DNA from: Chondrus crispus
Lineage: Eukaryota > Rhodophyta > Florideophyceae > Gigartinales > Gigartinaceae
Length of the DNA: 64,000 nucleotides
Direction: 5' to 3'
NCBI RefSeq assembly: GCF_000350225.1
Contig: NW_005179015.1
Coordinates: forward strand, 124,001 to 188,000
The number at the start of each line of letters is the position of its first letter. Positions within the stretch are counted from its first letter, which is position 1. Below the pieces are notes generated by a model that was not told where the DNA came from, searched no databases, and worked only from the letters and a program-made list of their open reading frames with translations. Below, piece after piece: positions 11,290 to 22,829 of this stretch. A program made the translations under genes and the position numbers.

Positions 11290-12876
11290 TTCGAAGGAAC
11301 TCTATGCCGTACCGCGGCGGAGTTTTTACAAGTGGTAATACCACAATCTTTAAGGGAATGCGTCCTACGGTTAAGCCACTACGCAAAATTGGCAGGCCAC
11401 CTGGGAGGCAGGAAACTTTACAAGACTTTGAGAAGATATTTTTATTGGCCTACGATGGCCCTAGACTGCTATGCAGTTGCGAAGAATTGCGCCGCATGTT
11501 TGCGGGAAAGGGTGAAGTTAAGAAAAAACACGAAGGAATTGAAGCTGTTCACGCCCAAAGCTCCGCTGGAATTTGTCGCCATCGACATCCTCCGCGAGCT
11601 AATTGCAACTAAACGAGGAAATCGGTATATTCTCGTGATCAGCAATCGATACTCGAAACTGGTACGAACCGTACCGTTGAAGAAGATATCAGCTGCGCAC
11701 ATCGCACAAGCCTTCGTTCACCATTGGGTATTCGTGTACGGACCGCCGGTCAAGCCGCTGTCCAACAATGGAACACAGTTTACGGCCCGGTTCTTTCAGA
11801 ACGTCTGTCGAATTCTCGGCATCTGCAATGTGTTCACAACTACGTACCACGCGCAAGCCAACGGCCAAGTTGAGAGATTTAACCGCACGCTGACTTCCGC
11901 GTTGCGAAAATACGTTGGAGAGCATCCCAAGGACTGGGACTTATTTAGCGACGCTGTGACGTTCGCCTACAACACACAAGTTCATCGAACTACGAACATT
12001 GCGCCCTTCGAGCTGGTGTTGGCTCGGGCGCCGAGAAACATTGCGTTACAAGCGCAACCAACATTGGAGAATTTCAGCTCGTCACGAGCATACTACCTGA
12101 AATGGCAGTCGTGGTTGGAGAGCCTAATGTGAAGCGCCGATAGGAGTTTGCGGAAGGAACAAGCCCGGTACAAGCGAAATTTCGACGCACGCCTTCGAAA
12201 ACTGCAATACGAGACCCCACCGGGGTCCTACGTGTTCCTCCGGAAGGAGCAGGGCACGGCTAGCGAACCGAAACACAAGCTGGCACAAGTCGCTACAGGA
12301 CCTTATCAGGTCAGAAGATCGGACCAACATACGGTAGTCATTGCCATTGGCGATCAGGAGGAACGCGTATCGCGAGACAGGGTGGAGTTAGCCCCAAGCC
12401 CGATGGACTACGCGCCAATAACTGGCCTACGTCAAGCGCTACAGTTCTTGGGAGAGCCGGAGCTAAACGAAGAAGGAGAGGCACGGGAGGACGACGAACG
12501 TCCTCACACCCGTGCGCCTACGTCAGGGGACCAGGATAATTTAGTTGGTCAAACGCCGACAGCGGAGACACCTCCAGGTCTACGAGAGTTCGGACAGTCC
12601 AGAGATGAGGATGAGCCGCTGGCTCTTCGGAAGGGTGAACGACAGTTGGACACGCAGGAAGAAGGAACTGAGAGTCAGGAGTATGTGATCGACAAGATCG
12701 TGGACCACGGCTACGACCGGGAGAAATTAATTCTCAAGGTGGAATGGTACGGTTATACGCCCGAGGACGCGACGTAAGAGCCCATTGAGCAATTGCCCCG
12801 CAGCGCGGCCGTCACGTATTTCCGAAGGAAAAGATTACCCTTGCCCGCGCAGATCGCGCAAGCGCAATCAGGATAG
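11290..12876 (+). pseudogene. Integrase and chromodomain-like tail of element A
   Basis: The integrase inserts the cDNA into the host genome. The zinc-binding HHCC domain is visible (SHYAKLAGHLGG then CAAC). In the core the first Asp (IDIL, codon 11584-11586) and the Glu (VERFN, codon 11872-11874) are present. The second Asp, normally in SDNG, is Asn (SNNG, codon 11764-11766), so strand transfer should be lost. A TGA at 12130-12132 and a TAA at 12775-12777 interrupt the same frame. The tail ends in a chromodomain-like segment (VEWYGYTPEDAT, stop, EPIEQLP) in which the stop replaces the usual Trp. The frame closes at TAG 12874-12876. Confidence 0.9.
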
Positions 12877-13249
12877 TGGTAACCAAGAATTTCACATGTC
12901 AGTGTCAGTGCGGTAATCCGCGCGGGGCAGAGCGAGCCGACCTGAAGGTCAAGAAAAGGAGAATGATGAGATGGAACGAACCAGGTGAGGGGCCTTCAGA
13001 CAGCCAACCCGCAAGTAGACGCAGCGCGCGCACGAGTAGGATGAGCGTCGTGACGAGATACTCAGGTCGGAAGTCGCGTAACGATGTGCCAAGCGAAGAA
13101 AGAACGCTGGAAGAACGGGGACATAGACTGGAAAGTCCACCTCCTTCACTCTTACCTTCATAACTGTTCCGTCTCGTTTTTGCTTTATTTGTGATTGCTT
13201 TTGTGTTGTTCTATTTTATTTTATTTTTGAGACGTTAGGGACACGACCC

Positions 13250-14369
13250 CGCACCGCGGAGGGCCGTCAGCAAGTCTATGAGAAGTCCAAGGAGGACATT
13301 GAAGAGGCGATGATCTTCGAGATCAGTTCCGCCTTTGACAAGGTTACGGCCGACGCCCGCGTCGCGGGATTCTCACCATTCAGGGCAAGGCCGAGGAGGA
13401 GCTAAGAGACGTAGGAGAACATGACTCTACGACGGGTGTATCTACGTCGTGGATGGAGCCAGAAGGAGATGAGGCGCTACACACGCGCTTTACGAACGGG
13501 GGGCATTTTTTCGACTCTAAGGCAAGACGCCAGAGAGGCAGAGCTGAAGCAACGATTCTGCCATGCTGTCTGCATCTGTAGGGGACGTGAAGGAGAGGAC
13601 AATCTGTCCAATCTGACCGAGCTGGAGGAGGTGCTAACAGGGGTTCAAAGTTGGGTTGCAGGTCGTCGAAGCCGGTTCATTTTCGATGATATATGGTCGC
13701 GCATCAAAAATGACGAGAGGATCTTGTTAAAACTCTCCCACGCTGCCAGCATCGCGGCGCGAAATGGTGAGCCAACCGGCAAGGTTTTGTACCCCACAAG
13801 AGATCCGACATCGACAGAGCTGGGCCAGTAAGTTAATTTTGAACCGAGAAAACAGCGTGATGCGTACGACGTGCTGATTCATGAGTGTGGGACTACCACT
13901 GTCTCCGCACGTAGCAGGAGTCACGGTCAAAAAGAAAAATCTAGAGAGGGTCGCACCGGAAATATACCGGAGTTGTGAAGGTGGTACCTGAAAATGCTCA
14001 AAGAGACCAGAGGGACAGGGGGAAATTGGCGCACAGGAAGCAAGGGACGAGTACGAATCGCTCTACGCAAAGCTTCGCTCGTCTGTACAGGTTCTGGACG
14101 CCCGTGGCAGCAAAAGGTCTTCGTCTTTCGAGGATACGCACCGCGCATTGCGTGTCATGAACAAACCGGATATGATCCGTCTGGCAGAGTTGAGGGATTC
14201 ATGGGGAAAAGGTGATGCTAGCATCTCAAGAAAGTATGCGACGCATATGAGCAGTGTGGGGTCGGTTGACTTTCGAGATTTGGCGAACAGGAAAGGCCAA
14301 GTGGTAAGTCCTCATGATCTTACGCAGGATCTCGCAGTCTACGAAGACGACCGCGGGTGGAGGCCCTAG
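13250..14369 (+). pseudogene. Post-pol sense ORF remnants in element A
   Basis: After pol, the + strand carries coding-like pieces in changing frames: about 13266-13400, 13421-13831 (136 codons) and about 14035-14369. They are rich in charged residues, for example SKEDIEEAMIFEISSAF, NLTELEEVLTGVQSWV and YESLYAKLRSSVQVLDA, which suggests helices or coiled coils. I recognise no family. Such extra ORFs occur in some large Ty3/gypsy elements; whether these form one protein is not clear because of stops and frame changes. Confidence 0.35.
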
Positions 14370-16969
14370 CTGGAACCAAAGGTGGTGTCGGAAGCTGTCT
14401 GACAGCTACAGGAAGAAATGACTGTGGTCAACGTTATTGTTGACGATCAAGGTCTCGAGGGTAGCGGGGCGGACAAGGGATATTTTTTCGAAAATATTTG
14501 TTGACTGCTTGGCAGAGCTGAGCTGTTTGCTTGTTAGTGCGCGGTGGGTGATCAAGGTTTTTTGTTGATGAAGGGTGTGTGACAACGGGAGGCGTACCTC
14601 TTGAGGATGAAGAGACGCACCACGATACGAGGGGAGAGTCCGAAGGGCAGGCAGATGTTGTTGGATGGCCCACCGCGTAAGCCGCGGGACCTCCCCGACT
14701 ACACCGCAACAACACCCCACAAATATCGACAAGTGTCGCGATTCCCAAGTGGAACACAGGACACCGCTCGGAATTTTCAATTAATTTTAAGGAGAAAGCG
14801 ACGCGGTCGAGCGCATGGGACGCTGAGCCTTTTTGGGATAAGTGAGCTGCACACGGTTGGCTACCACGACGAACGTTGCCTCTGCCGAGACAACGTCATG
14901 CGATCGCGCTTATCTCTTTTCTTTTGTCAATGTTTTTGTTTTGGGTTTGCTTTCTATTTTGTTTTGTCACATACTAGATGTGACCTCCCCACCTCACACT
15001 TCGGACGCCGGTCAGCCGACATGTTACGATCAAGAGAGGGCTCAACCGGGACCCGGAACGAGGGGGATGACTCTCCGAGGCGCTCGGAGGACGATCAAGA
15101 GAAAGACCCGAGGGGTACAAAGCTGACAGTACGATCCGCGTCGCGGAAGGACGTGTTGGAAATCGTGAAGGATGCCTGTCGACCCGGTACCCAACTTTAA
15201 TTCCGTCGCGACTCCCTTTATTACTATTTTTCCTTCTGGGGATGAGCAGGAACCATCGATAAGACACACATCAAAGTACAGCATCCGATCGCGAGAGCAG
15301 GACGGCGCTCGCCGAAGGGAAACGATGGCTCGCGTGTAGAAGAACAAACGTTTCGTGGACACGCGAGGAAGACGGGTACGACTACCGAAAACGAGGACGG
15401 TGTGCAAATGGCGAGTAACCCTCGCAAGGTCTTTACCAAGTATCGACGATTTGGTACTGTAGGCTCTAAAGCCTGCGCGAGAGCAGAACCCCGTCGAGGA
15501 GGTCACATTTCGTGGCCCCTCGTACGAAGAAGATAGTATTCGTCAAAGACAGAAGTGTCATGAAGTGATACGAGCTCCGACGCCTTTATGAATCTTTTTA
15601 TTGTTGCAGTGTCGACGCGAGGGAGATTAAAACAATGGCCACAGATTTCTGTTGACGGTCGCGGGCACGAGTGGCCTCGGTCGTACGACAACCGAACGAG
15701 GAAATGAATGAGGTTTTTGTCCCTACACCCCGCCATCAGCCCCCCTATTAATATTTTTATTGCACGACTAAGCGGGACATGAGGCCCGTGACCGGACGGC
15801 TGAAGCCACTGATCTAACGGGCAAGCAGGCCTCAGGCGACAAATGACGAGTTGCGGGAGTTCGCAACTACTCCACGGGGAAATCGACAGGAATTGTCTCG
15901 AGGGATCTAAAGGGGCAAAGAAAAAAAGAGAACGTAATGTCGCACGTTCCGCTGTCGACGACAGTCGGTGAAGGTGGTCTCCACGGATCGTGAGAATCAC
16001 GTGCAAAGCACCCCCTTAGTTGTGAATCGCGAATTTCCATTTGAAGGAAGCAGTAAGTCTCGCGTTCATTTGCAGGAAGGTCTCCGGTTCCCAATTCACA
16101 CCAGGAAAAGGGGAAGGGAGAGAACATTGATATGCGGAGAACAGAGGGGAATTCGCACGCATCAGTTCACTCTCAGCGCACGCAAACAAAAGAGGAGAGG
16201 AACTCGACATGTCTGCTTTGACAACAATCGTAGACGGGACCGCTGCTATGACTAAATTGATTACGCATGGTGACAAGCTCGGGACGATCTCGCCATGTGG
16301 TGCAAATGAAAAAAATGGAAAGGGGCGACTCATCTGAGACTGAAATGAGGGTGTAACTTTCCATGGGCATTGAGAAGCAACGCTATCGTTTGGCACTACG
16401 GGGACCGTACAGTAGAACCCGGTGGCGGAAATAATCGACTCAAGCTAGCGCGACCGAACGGGTCAGGCAGGTTGATAACGAACCATATTTTTCGTGAACC
16501 TCAAAACCCCCCTACCACTTTGTTGACCGTGATAACGGACGTCTACAGTGGCGTCGCGATAACAGTTGAGGGATGACGTCGGTTGTATGGCGTTGACCAT
16601 ACTATATTTTTTATGAGAACCGTGTGAGGACAGCCTCACACAAAAAGGGAAATTTGGGAGAATGAGGAGGAAAATGGGAGACGCACGCTGTGATAGGAGG
16701 ATGGCAGAAGGAGAATGTGTGAGAAAGAGGAGGGAAATGTGACGAGAAAAAAGAGAAGGGAATGGCAGAATGGGGATGCAACCGCAGAGGCGGGACGCAT
16801 ACAAAAAAAAGAGAGAAAAAAAAGAGGAGGAAAGTGAAGGTAACGGGGGATACGCAGGTGATTCATTTTATTATCCAAAAGCTACCGGATGACGTCAAGA
16901 ACCAGACGTCACCTCAAACGGGTAATTATCCGAGAGCGGATCATGGGGGAAGTCGCTCTGAGCGGCGGG
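14370..16969. other. Element A post-pol region without clear genes
   Basis: Both strands hold short frames, none with a recognisable domain. A purine-rich stretch lies at about 16640-16860. The region is internal to element A and is carried along with it. Confidence 0.45.
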
Positions 16970-18721
16970 TCAGTGAGGTGGCACCCCCAAGGATTTTTCC
17001 TTCGGGAGTGAGGTAACGAGTCGAGCAAGGACTCGCAGATCATCGAGGGAAGCCCCTTGGAGAGCTTCACCTTCAATGCGATGAGCGCGGAGCAATGTGC
17101 AGTAGATTTCGATGACTCCGTCGCTCTTTTTGGGAATTGATGGGGACGGTGGGGAAGACAACGCTTCCCTAACCGACAGAGTTTCGGTATGCCCTGCCGA
17201 GGGGATATCGACAGCAGGAGGAGCAGCAGCAGGAGCTGCAGGGAGAGGGGAATCTGGAGCAGACGGTCGGGGGCAAACGTCGTCTGCGCAGGGATCTATG
17301 GCTCGTATGGGAGCCCAGTCAGGGGTTGGAACTTGGTTGCCGAATTGGCGACTGAGGCGCGCTTCGGAGGGAGAGCACAAGGCGGATGTCCAAGGTTGAA
17401 CCAGACAAAGTCACCCGCTGCACTGTGACTTCGTCCGGGAGAAAAGGATGGGCGCCGCCTCGCGAAGGATCGGGATGAGTTGATAGGGGGACAACATCCC
17501 AGTCGACCTGATTGATCTTTTCGAGTAAGGGGTGCAGTTCGAAGTCGGTGTCTGCTCCGCCCAAGGGTACAGTATAGTCCAAAAGGCACATGAGCTCGAC
17601 GAGCTTCGGAGGAAGATACCAAAGCCGCCCACAATCGTACGCCTCCCAGAGCAAGGTGGCGGCTACCTCCACGCACCACTCCGTCAAAAGACAACTCACA
17701 ACCCGTGACGAGGATTAGTGAGATGGCTCCCAAAATAGGTAAGGATGGGACCGAGCTCTGCCCAAAACCCTTGGCAGACCTCAAATTGTCCCCACCATGA
17801 GGGGAGTTGCTGGTACCGATTGGGGTAGTGTGACCGAGCAATTTCTCCCGCCTCAACCATTTGGTAAGCTAGGAAATATCCCGTGTTCGATCTCATCTTA
17901 CGCTCGAATCGGACCGTACGCTGGAAGAAGGGGATGTTCCCGCGTTTCATATATCGGAAATTGAGGGGGAGGATTGCGCGCGTGTATGACATGGCATCGT
18001 TAGTCACCGTCAGTTGGTTATGTCACAGGCGGTCCGCTTCGAGCAGGGGGTCACTCCGTGTCCAGCTGAGGAGGTTGTCAAGGTAATCACGCTCCCACTC
18101 CGTGCGAAACTTCTACGTGTCACATCCGAAGGACGGAGGGATGAGGGCATCGAATAGGGATAGGTCGAGACGGTCGAGAACGGCTTCCATGAACCGCAGG
18201 GATAGGCCCTGTCGGCCACGAGGGGAGGAACGACGCAGGATAGAAGGGGGAATGGCGACACGGGCACGCCAATCGTAGGAGGAAATGGCTTGAAGGGGAA
18301 AGTGACCGGGCAGCATCCCCGCACCGTCGGCAAAGTCGCGCCCGATGCTAGTGACGTCGCGCACGTCGATGGCGGAAAACCAAGGAGTGGCCGCGTACAG
18401 TAAGGGATAGTCGCGCATGGATTTACCTTGGAGCTCGGCTAGTGAGGGGTATCGACGAGGGGCTGATGAAGGATGGAGATCGGGATGGAAGGCCGGTTCA
18501 GGAATGTTGGTGTCCGGGGGAAGTCGTGGTATGGAAGGAGGGTCGCTAGGGGTGGAAGGCGTGTGTGAGAAGCCCACACCGCGGCGACTGCGGGTGGTAA
18601 GTCCGACAGTGGGGTCCGATGAAGGAAACATGGAGATCGTCTTACTCTCACGCAAGCGGCGACCGATGGTCGGAAGAAAAAGGAAGAAGTTGGGAAGCAA
18701 GGGAGTGAAGCCGCTGCGCAA
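16970..18721 (-). pseudogene. Antisense ORF of element A, unknown protein
   Basis: It is read against the direction of gag-pol, just inside the 3' LTR. The frame opens with ATG at 18721 and runs to 17696 with a single TAG at 18113-18115 (about 342 codons). It then continues in a shifted frame at 17319-17699 and returns to the first frame at 16970-17380. Together this would be a protein of about 550-600 residues. It has a Pro/Ser-rich N-terminus, then a well-mixed globular part (for example DYPLLYAATPWFSAIDVRD, YFLAYQMVEAGEIAR, LPSWWGQFEVCQGFWAEL) and a Pro/Ala-rich tail. The amino-acid mix looks like real protein. No family recognised. Antisense accessory ORFs are known in some plant Ty3/gypsy elements, but homology is not claimed. 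Confidence 0.5.
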
Positions 18722-18730
18722 GAGCGCTCA

Positions 18731-18741
18731 GAAGGGGGATA
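18731..18741 (+). promoter_or_regulatory. Polypurine tract of element A
   Basis: GAAGGGGGATA directly precedes the 3' LTR. It is the expected primer site for plus-strand DNA synthesis. Confidence 0.65.
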
Positions 18742-19763
18742 TGTAGTGCAATACCCGTCTCGGGTAGGGGGAAAAAAGGAAGTGAAAAAGGAAAAAATTG
18801 GATACTGTAGTCCCGGTTTGGGGGACACACGTGTGCGACGAAGCGCACGATTATTTTAATTACTTAATTTATTTACTAATTAGATCTAGAATCTAGAGTC
18901 GGGAGCTACTGTACTCGTCCCGGCGGGGCTCTATATAACTTAGCCCTTTGACCGAACAAGTCAATAAACCAACCCGAGTTGCCGGAGGTGAATGTAGCCT
19001 TGGTCGAAGTCCGTCTCTACGAAGAAGCTCCCTTTTACGTAAGCCTACGGCATCCTTCAGCGCTCGGGGGTCCCATTTCTTTTTCCTTCATTTCCCTATC
19101 CTTTTCTATCTCTACTTCTACCTATTGTTCCCTTATCTTGTGTTGGTGCCATCGGCCTCGGTTGCGACCGAACCGGTGTAGGTGTCTCTGCCATCGGGCG
19201 ACACAGTTGACGTAGCGCTGCTACTGTGACCCATTTTCCGACGGAGACTGTTGCAACGACGTCTCCCTCGAAGGGCTCCGTCGTGTTACGAGCCAGTGTT
19301 GGTGCCATCGGTGTCGGTTGCGACCGAACCGGTGTAGGTGTTTCGAGCCATCGGGCGGCACAGTTGACGTAGCGCTGCTACTTTCATTTCATCCCGTCAG
19401 GCTGCGTTGCGACGCCCCCGTCGAAGGCGTTGTCGCGTTACAAGGTTTCGAAGAAGCTCACCGAGCATTGGTATTACAACCCAGTGGAACCGGGGTATCT
19501 ACGTACGCGCCCCACCCCACACTCGTCGAGCAGTTCTCTTCGCAAGTCTCTACCACACCGATCCCGGGCCGGGCTATTTCTCTGTGCCCCCCCCCATCAG
19601 GGATCTGAACTACTACGAGTCGCAAGCTCGTTTAAACGGAGAAGGGAGAGTCGGACACTCCGTAGCGCTGTGCCATCGGCAGTTCTTCTTTTTTTGGTTG
19701 CTGTTGTTGCTTTTGCTGGACCATCGGACTGTGGTTTCTGCCCGACAGGCGCATTGCACTACA
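18742..19763 (+). repeat. 3' LTR of element A
   Basis: 1022 bp, same ends as the 5' LTR, followed by the TSD GTCAA at 19764-19768. It includes the same TATATAA box and internal duplication. Confidence 0.93.
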
Positions 19764-19768
19764 GTCAA

Positions 19769-20339
19769 TCCCCTGTACACGACTAGAATGACTAGCGTTG
19801 GTCATTTGTACTATTCCTGAAAACTGACAGAGGAAAACGTTCTGGATATTCACGGGGAGCTCTCCGAATTCCAAAGACAGCCTCCGTCGACCACAGGAAC
19901 CCGAGACACCAGGAGTTGTTGAGCCACGAAGATATGGCGAATGAGAGCGAATACAAGAAATGTTCCTGACGCTGGGGACACAAATGAGAATGCAGGAAGG
20001 GGTGGACTGCTTCCTGTACAGTTTCGTAGAACAATAATGATTACCCGGTCTGCCACCCACCCCCAACTGGCTGGCTAAAATCCCCTTCTGGCACCATTCC
20101 GATTCATGCAACTCTTCCCCACCCTGTACGTAACCCCAAAAAGCTAATCTAAACCACTGGACCATGCGGACGCAACCCTTCCACATCCCCTGGCCCTATA
20201 GCTCTCTCCCGATCTGACGATGTCGCTCGCACGTAGCGACGGTCACGTCTCGGATACACAGGCCGCAGCGTGATGATCTTTCCTCTATTACCTCCTTAGC
20301 TTCAAATGACCTCGACAACCAAGCCATCAGTTCCTGCAA
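19769..20339. other. Unassigned DNA right of element A
   Basis: It is continuous, before the insertion of A, with 4653-4900. A short + strand stretch at about 19880-20030 reads like coding sequence (PRRYGE, then EMFLTLGTQMRMQEGVDCFLYSF) but is interrupted by stops. Nothing firm. Confidence 0.35.
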
Positions 20340-21709
20340 TTGAAATTCGCAAAAAACGCTGGGCCTAACCCAAAAACGAGCTACGCCGAATTGACTCTGT
20401 TGCCATCTTCGATGGGAGGGGAGCCTTCTCCCGCAACCCTGTGCCTCGGGCGCCAGTCAATTCGGGCCGACGTATGCGAAGAAGCCCCACAAGCGATCCG
20501 CGTCGCCCGCTGGGTCACGATCCCCGCGATATCGCAAGCACGGATACGAGTCACCACCACGGGGAGCAGCCTCGTTTTCTTGAAACCAAAGCCGTCACTC
20601 CACCGTTGACACGGAGTGAGGCTGACAAACGGTGTGGCCGAGGTCTTACCAAATCAGACCTTAGACGTTATCGCGGCGACTTTTTTGCGCCAAGCGAGGC
20701 GGTTCCCCAAGCGCACCGTCGTCAGGTACGCAAAGCGCAATCCGTTGGCGATCCAAACGCCCGAGCCCCGAGTCGAGGCGGAGATCGCTCAAGCGTTGCA
20801 TCTCACCAACTTGGACGTGTAAGACGGGAGAGAAGGAATTGGTCGACCAGGCTCCCAGGAAAATAAGACCGCAGAGGAAAACCACGCCGACACCGACATC
20901 AGCTGGTGGAGTGCCCATCATCGACGGAGCGCACTGCAAAAGCCACAGATAAGGATCCAAAACATTCGCCGAAGGATTAGGAAAAAGAAATGGACCTGTC
21001 ATACATCGAGGATGACAAGCTCGGCGCACGAATACTCGACATGCTCCGTAGCATTCGAGTCTGTGGAGAGGTGCGCTTAGTACGATACGAGCGCCGAAGT
21101 ACCGCATACCACTCGAGGCGGGAACAAAACCGATTCGTTCTATGCCCTACGGAAAGTGGCCGGCCATGGGTGAGATGGTCGCCAAGGAGGTCAACAAGAT
21201 GTTGAACGCCGGGGTTATCGAACCCGCGAGCACCGAGTAGGCGTCCCCAGTGGTGCTCATTCCGAAGAAATACGGCTCTCTTTCGTTTGGCGTTGACTAC
21301 TGACGTCTCAACGCAAAGACGGAAGCGAATTCGTTTCCGCTGCCGCGGATGGATGACTGCATCGACTTGTTACGGGATGCAGCCGTCTTCACAACGCCCA
21401 CTTGCAATTCAGGCTACTAGCAAGTTCCGGTCCCGCCGGAGGACCACGATATGACCACGTTCACCACGCATATGGGTACGTTTCTCCACTTAAGTATGCC
21501 GCTCAGACTCAAAGGGGCACCGGCCACCTTCCAAAGTGCATTGGACATCATCCTGTCCGGAGTAAGATGGCAGCAATGTGTCGTATATTTCGACGATGTC
21601 ATCGTTTTCTCCCCAACGCACGAGGAACACGCTGAACATCTCGACACTGTCTTGAGCTTGTTGAGGACCGCCATTATTTTCCTCAAGCTCAAGAAGTGGA
21701 GCTTCTTCT
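20340..21709 (+). pseudogene. Gypsy element C/D, left part: pre-RT and RT
   Basis: Decayed Ty3/gypsy pol on the + strand. The pre-RT segment near 20480-20820 (RVTTTGSSLVFLKP, FPKRTVVRYAKRNPLAI) is followed by RT from about 21180. The RT blocks are ASPVVLIPKKYGSLSFGVDY, LPRMDDCIDLL, LRLKGAPATFQSALD and the catalytic YFDD at 21586-21597. Several in-frame stops are present. The ORF stops inside RT (LKLKKWSFF) because element E inserted there; the target duplication CTTCT is 21705-21709. RT resumes at 28511. Confidence 0.85.
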
Positions 21710-22318
21710 TGTAGTATAAACACCCCCAACGGAGGGGGGTGTATACTCAGTTCTTGCGGAGACCCTGATCGGCGGGAAGACGGGAAGCAACCCCAGCTAA
21801 CGGAACCGGGCGAGCCCGGCGCAGCAGTGGTAGAGCGGGTACGGTCGGGGACGCGCGCACGCGCGGGCCGATCTACGCCTCGACGCCCCGGCGCAGCGCT
21901 GGGTGGCGTACCAGCGCTGACGGGCGGAGGCGGATCTAGGCTCGCTCGCGTGCTTGCACGTCCCCTGCCCGCTCGGTTCCTACTAGATACGGGCTAGTGG
22001 GAACCCGTTCTAGAATAAGCGGGGCGAGGTTGACCAAAGGCGTAGGTTCTGGACAAGCTCGTGCTTGTCCTCCCCCGTCCGCCGTCGGTCCGCTCGCGTA
22101 TTTAATGTACAATTAAGTCTTATCATACTACAGTACAGTACGTACTCGACTGTAGTGCTACTGTGGTCGGCTACAGTAGTGCGTGCGGATCGTGCGTACT
22201 GTAAGGCTGTCAGCCATTCGTTGCTGACAGCGCGCGCGCTCGTGCGCGTCGTATTGTAGAGCTCGGGCTCTACAGTAGCTGATCTAATCTAAATCTAGTC
22301 CCAAGGGGTTATACTACA
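21710..22318 (-). repeat. 3' LTR of element E
   Basis: 609 bp. It contains the stems TGTAGAGC/GCTCTACA (22255-22274) and CTGTCAGC/GCTGACAG, also present in other E-family LTRs in this window. Confidence 0.95.
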
Positions 22319-22353
22319 CGGCCCCCTCCTCAAGAGTGAACGTCCACGTTCAC
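22319..22353 (-). promoter_or_regulatory. Polypurine tract and adjacent stem-loop of element E
   Basis: On the minus strand AGGAGGGGGCCG (22319-22330) abuts the LTR. Just upstream of it, 22336-22353 forms a stem-loop GTGAACG-TGGA-CGTTCAC. The same arrangement occurs at 25353-25388, 36634-36657 and 61679-61712. Confidence 0.75.
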
Positions 22354-22829
22354 CCTATTGGGGGAGGCAACCGTTGTAGTCCTCATTTCACCGTCGGTGC
22401 CCGTCGTTGTTCCCTTTCTGTGGCCTCGTTCCATCCTCCTGTGTGCGTTCTTTCTGGTTCCCCAGCGTGGCGGTCCCTCTTCGTACGACACAACCCCCTC
22501 ACTGTCTGCGCGGACCCGTGTCGCCTCGTGTATGTCCTCGTTCACATGTGTTCGTAGAGGGCTGCTTTTGTATTCCAGTCGAACCCCGCTCGTACCCGGG
22601 TCCTGCCTACCTCTCCTCCGGGGAGAGTCCGTCTCTCCTCCGCTTAGTCGTCCGCCTCACAGTCCGTCCGTTGCTTCCGACCTCGCCCCGCTTGTCCATC
22701 TGGGGACATGGTCGGTCCATCTGCCCCAGAGAACGCCGCACGCCACCCCGTCGCGGGAGGCATAGCTGCTGCGCGCGAGAATGTCCAACGCGGCGCGTGG
22801 CGCGGGGCCGAGAACGTGCGAACCGCGTC

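Larger units (their letters stand above)
4906..19763 (+). mobile_element. Element A: 14.9-kb Ty3/gypsy LTR retrotransposon
   Basis: Two direct LTRs (4906-5929 and 18742-19763) start TGTAGTGCAA and end TTGCACTACA. They are flanked by the perfect 5-bp duplication GTCAA at 4901-4905 and 19764-19768. In order it holds the LTR, primer binding site, gag, zinc knuckle, protease, RT, RNase H, integrase with a chromodomain-like tail, a 6-kb post-pol region, polypurine tract and LTR. Integrase after RNase H places it in Ty3/gypsy. At 14.9 kb it is about twice the usual 5-8 kb. Coding is broken by in-frame stops and frame changes and the integrase has lost a catalytic Asp, so this copy cannot move on its own. 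LTR identity by eye is roughly 97-98%, so the insertion is not ancient. Confidence 0.95.

Noticed and set aside
15042..16396. Several 100-170-codon minus-strand frames inside element A
   Set aside because: No domain features, and frames overlap one another without a consistent best frame.
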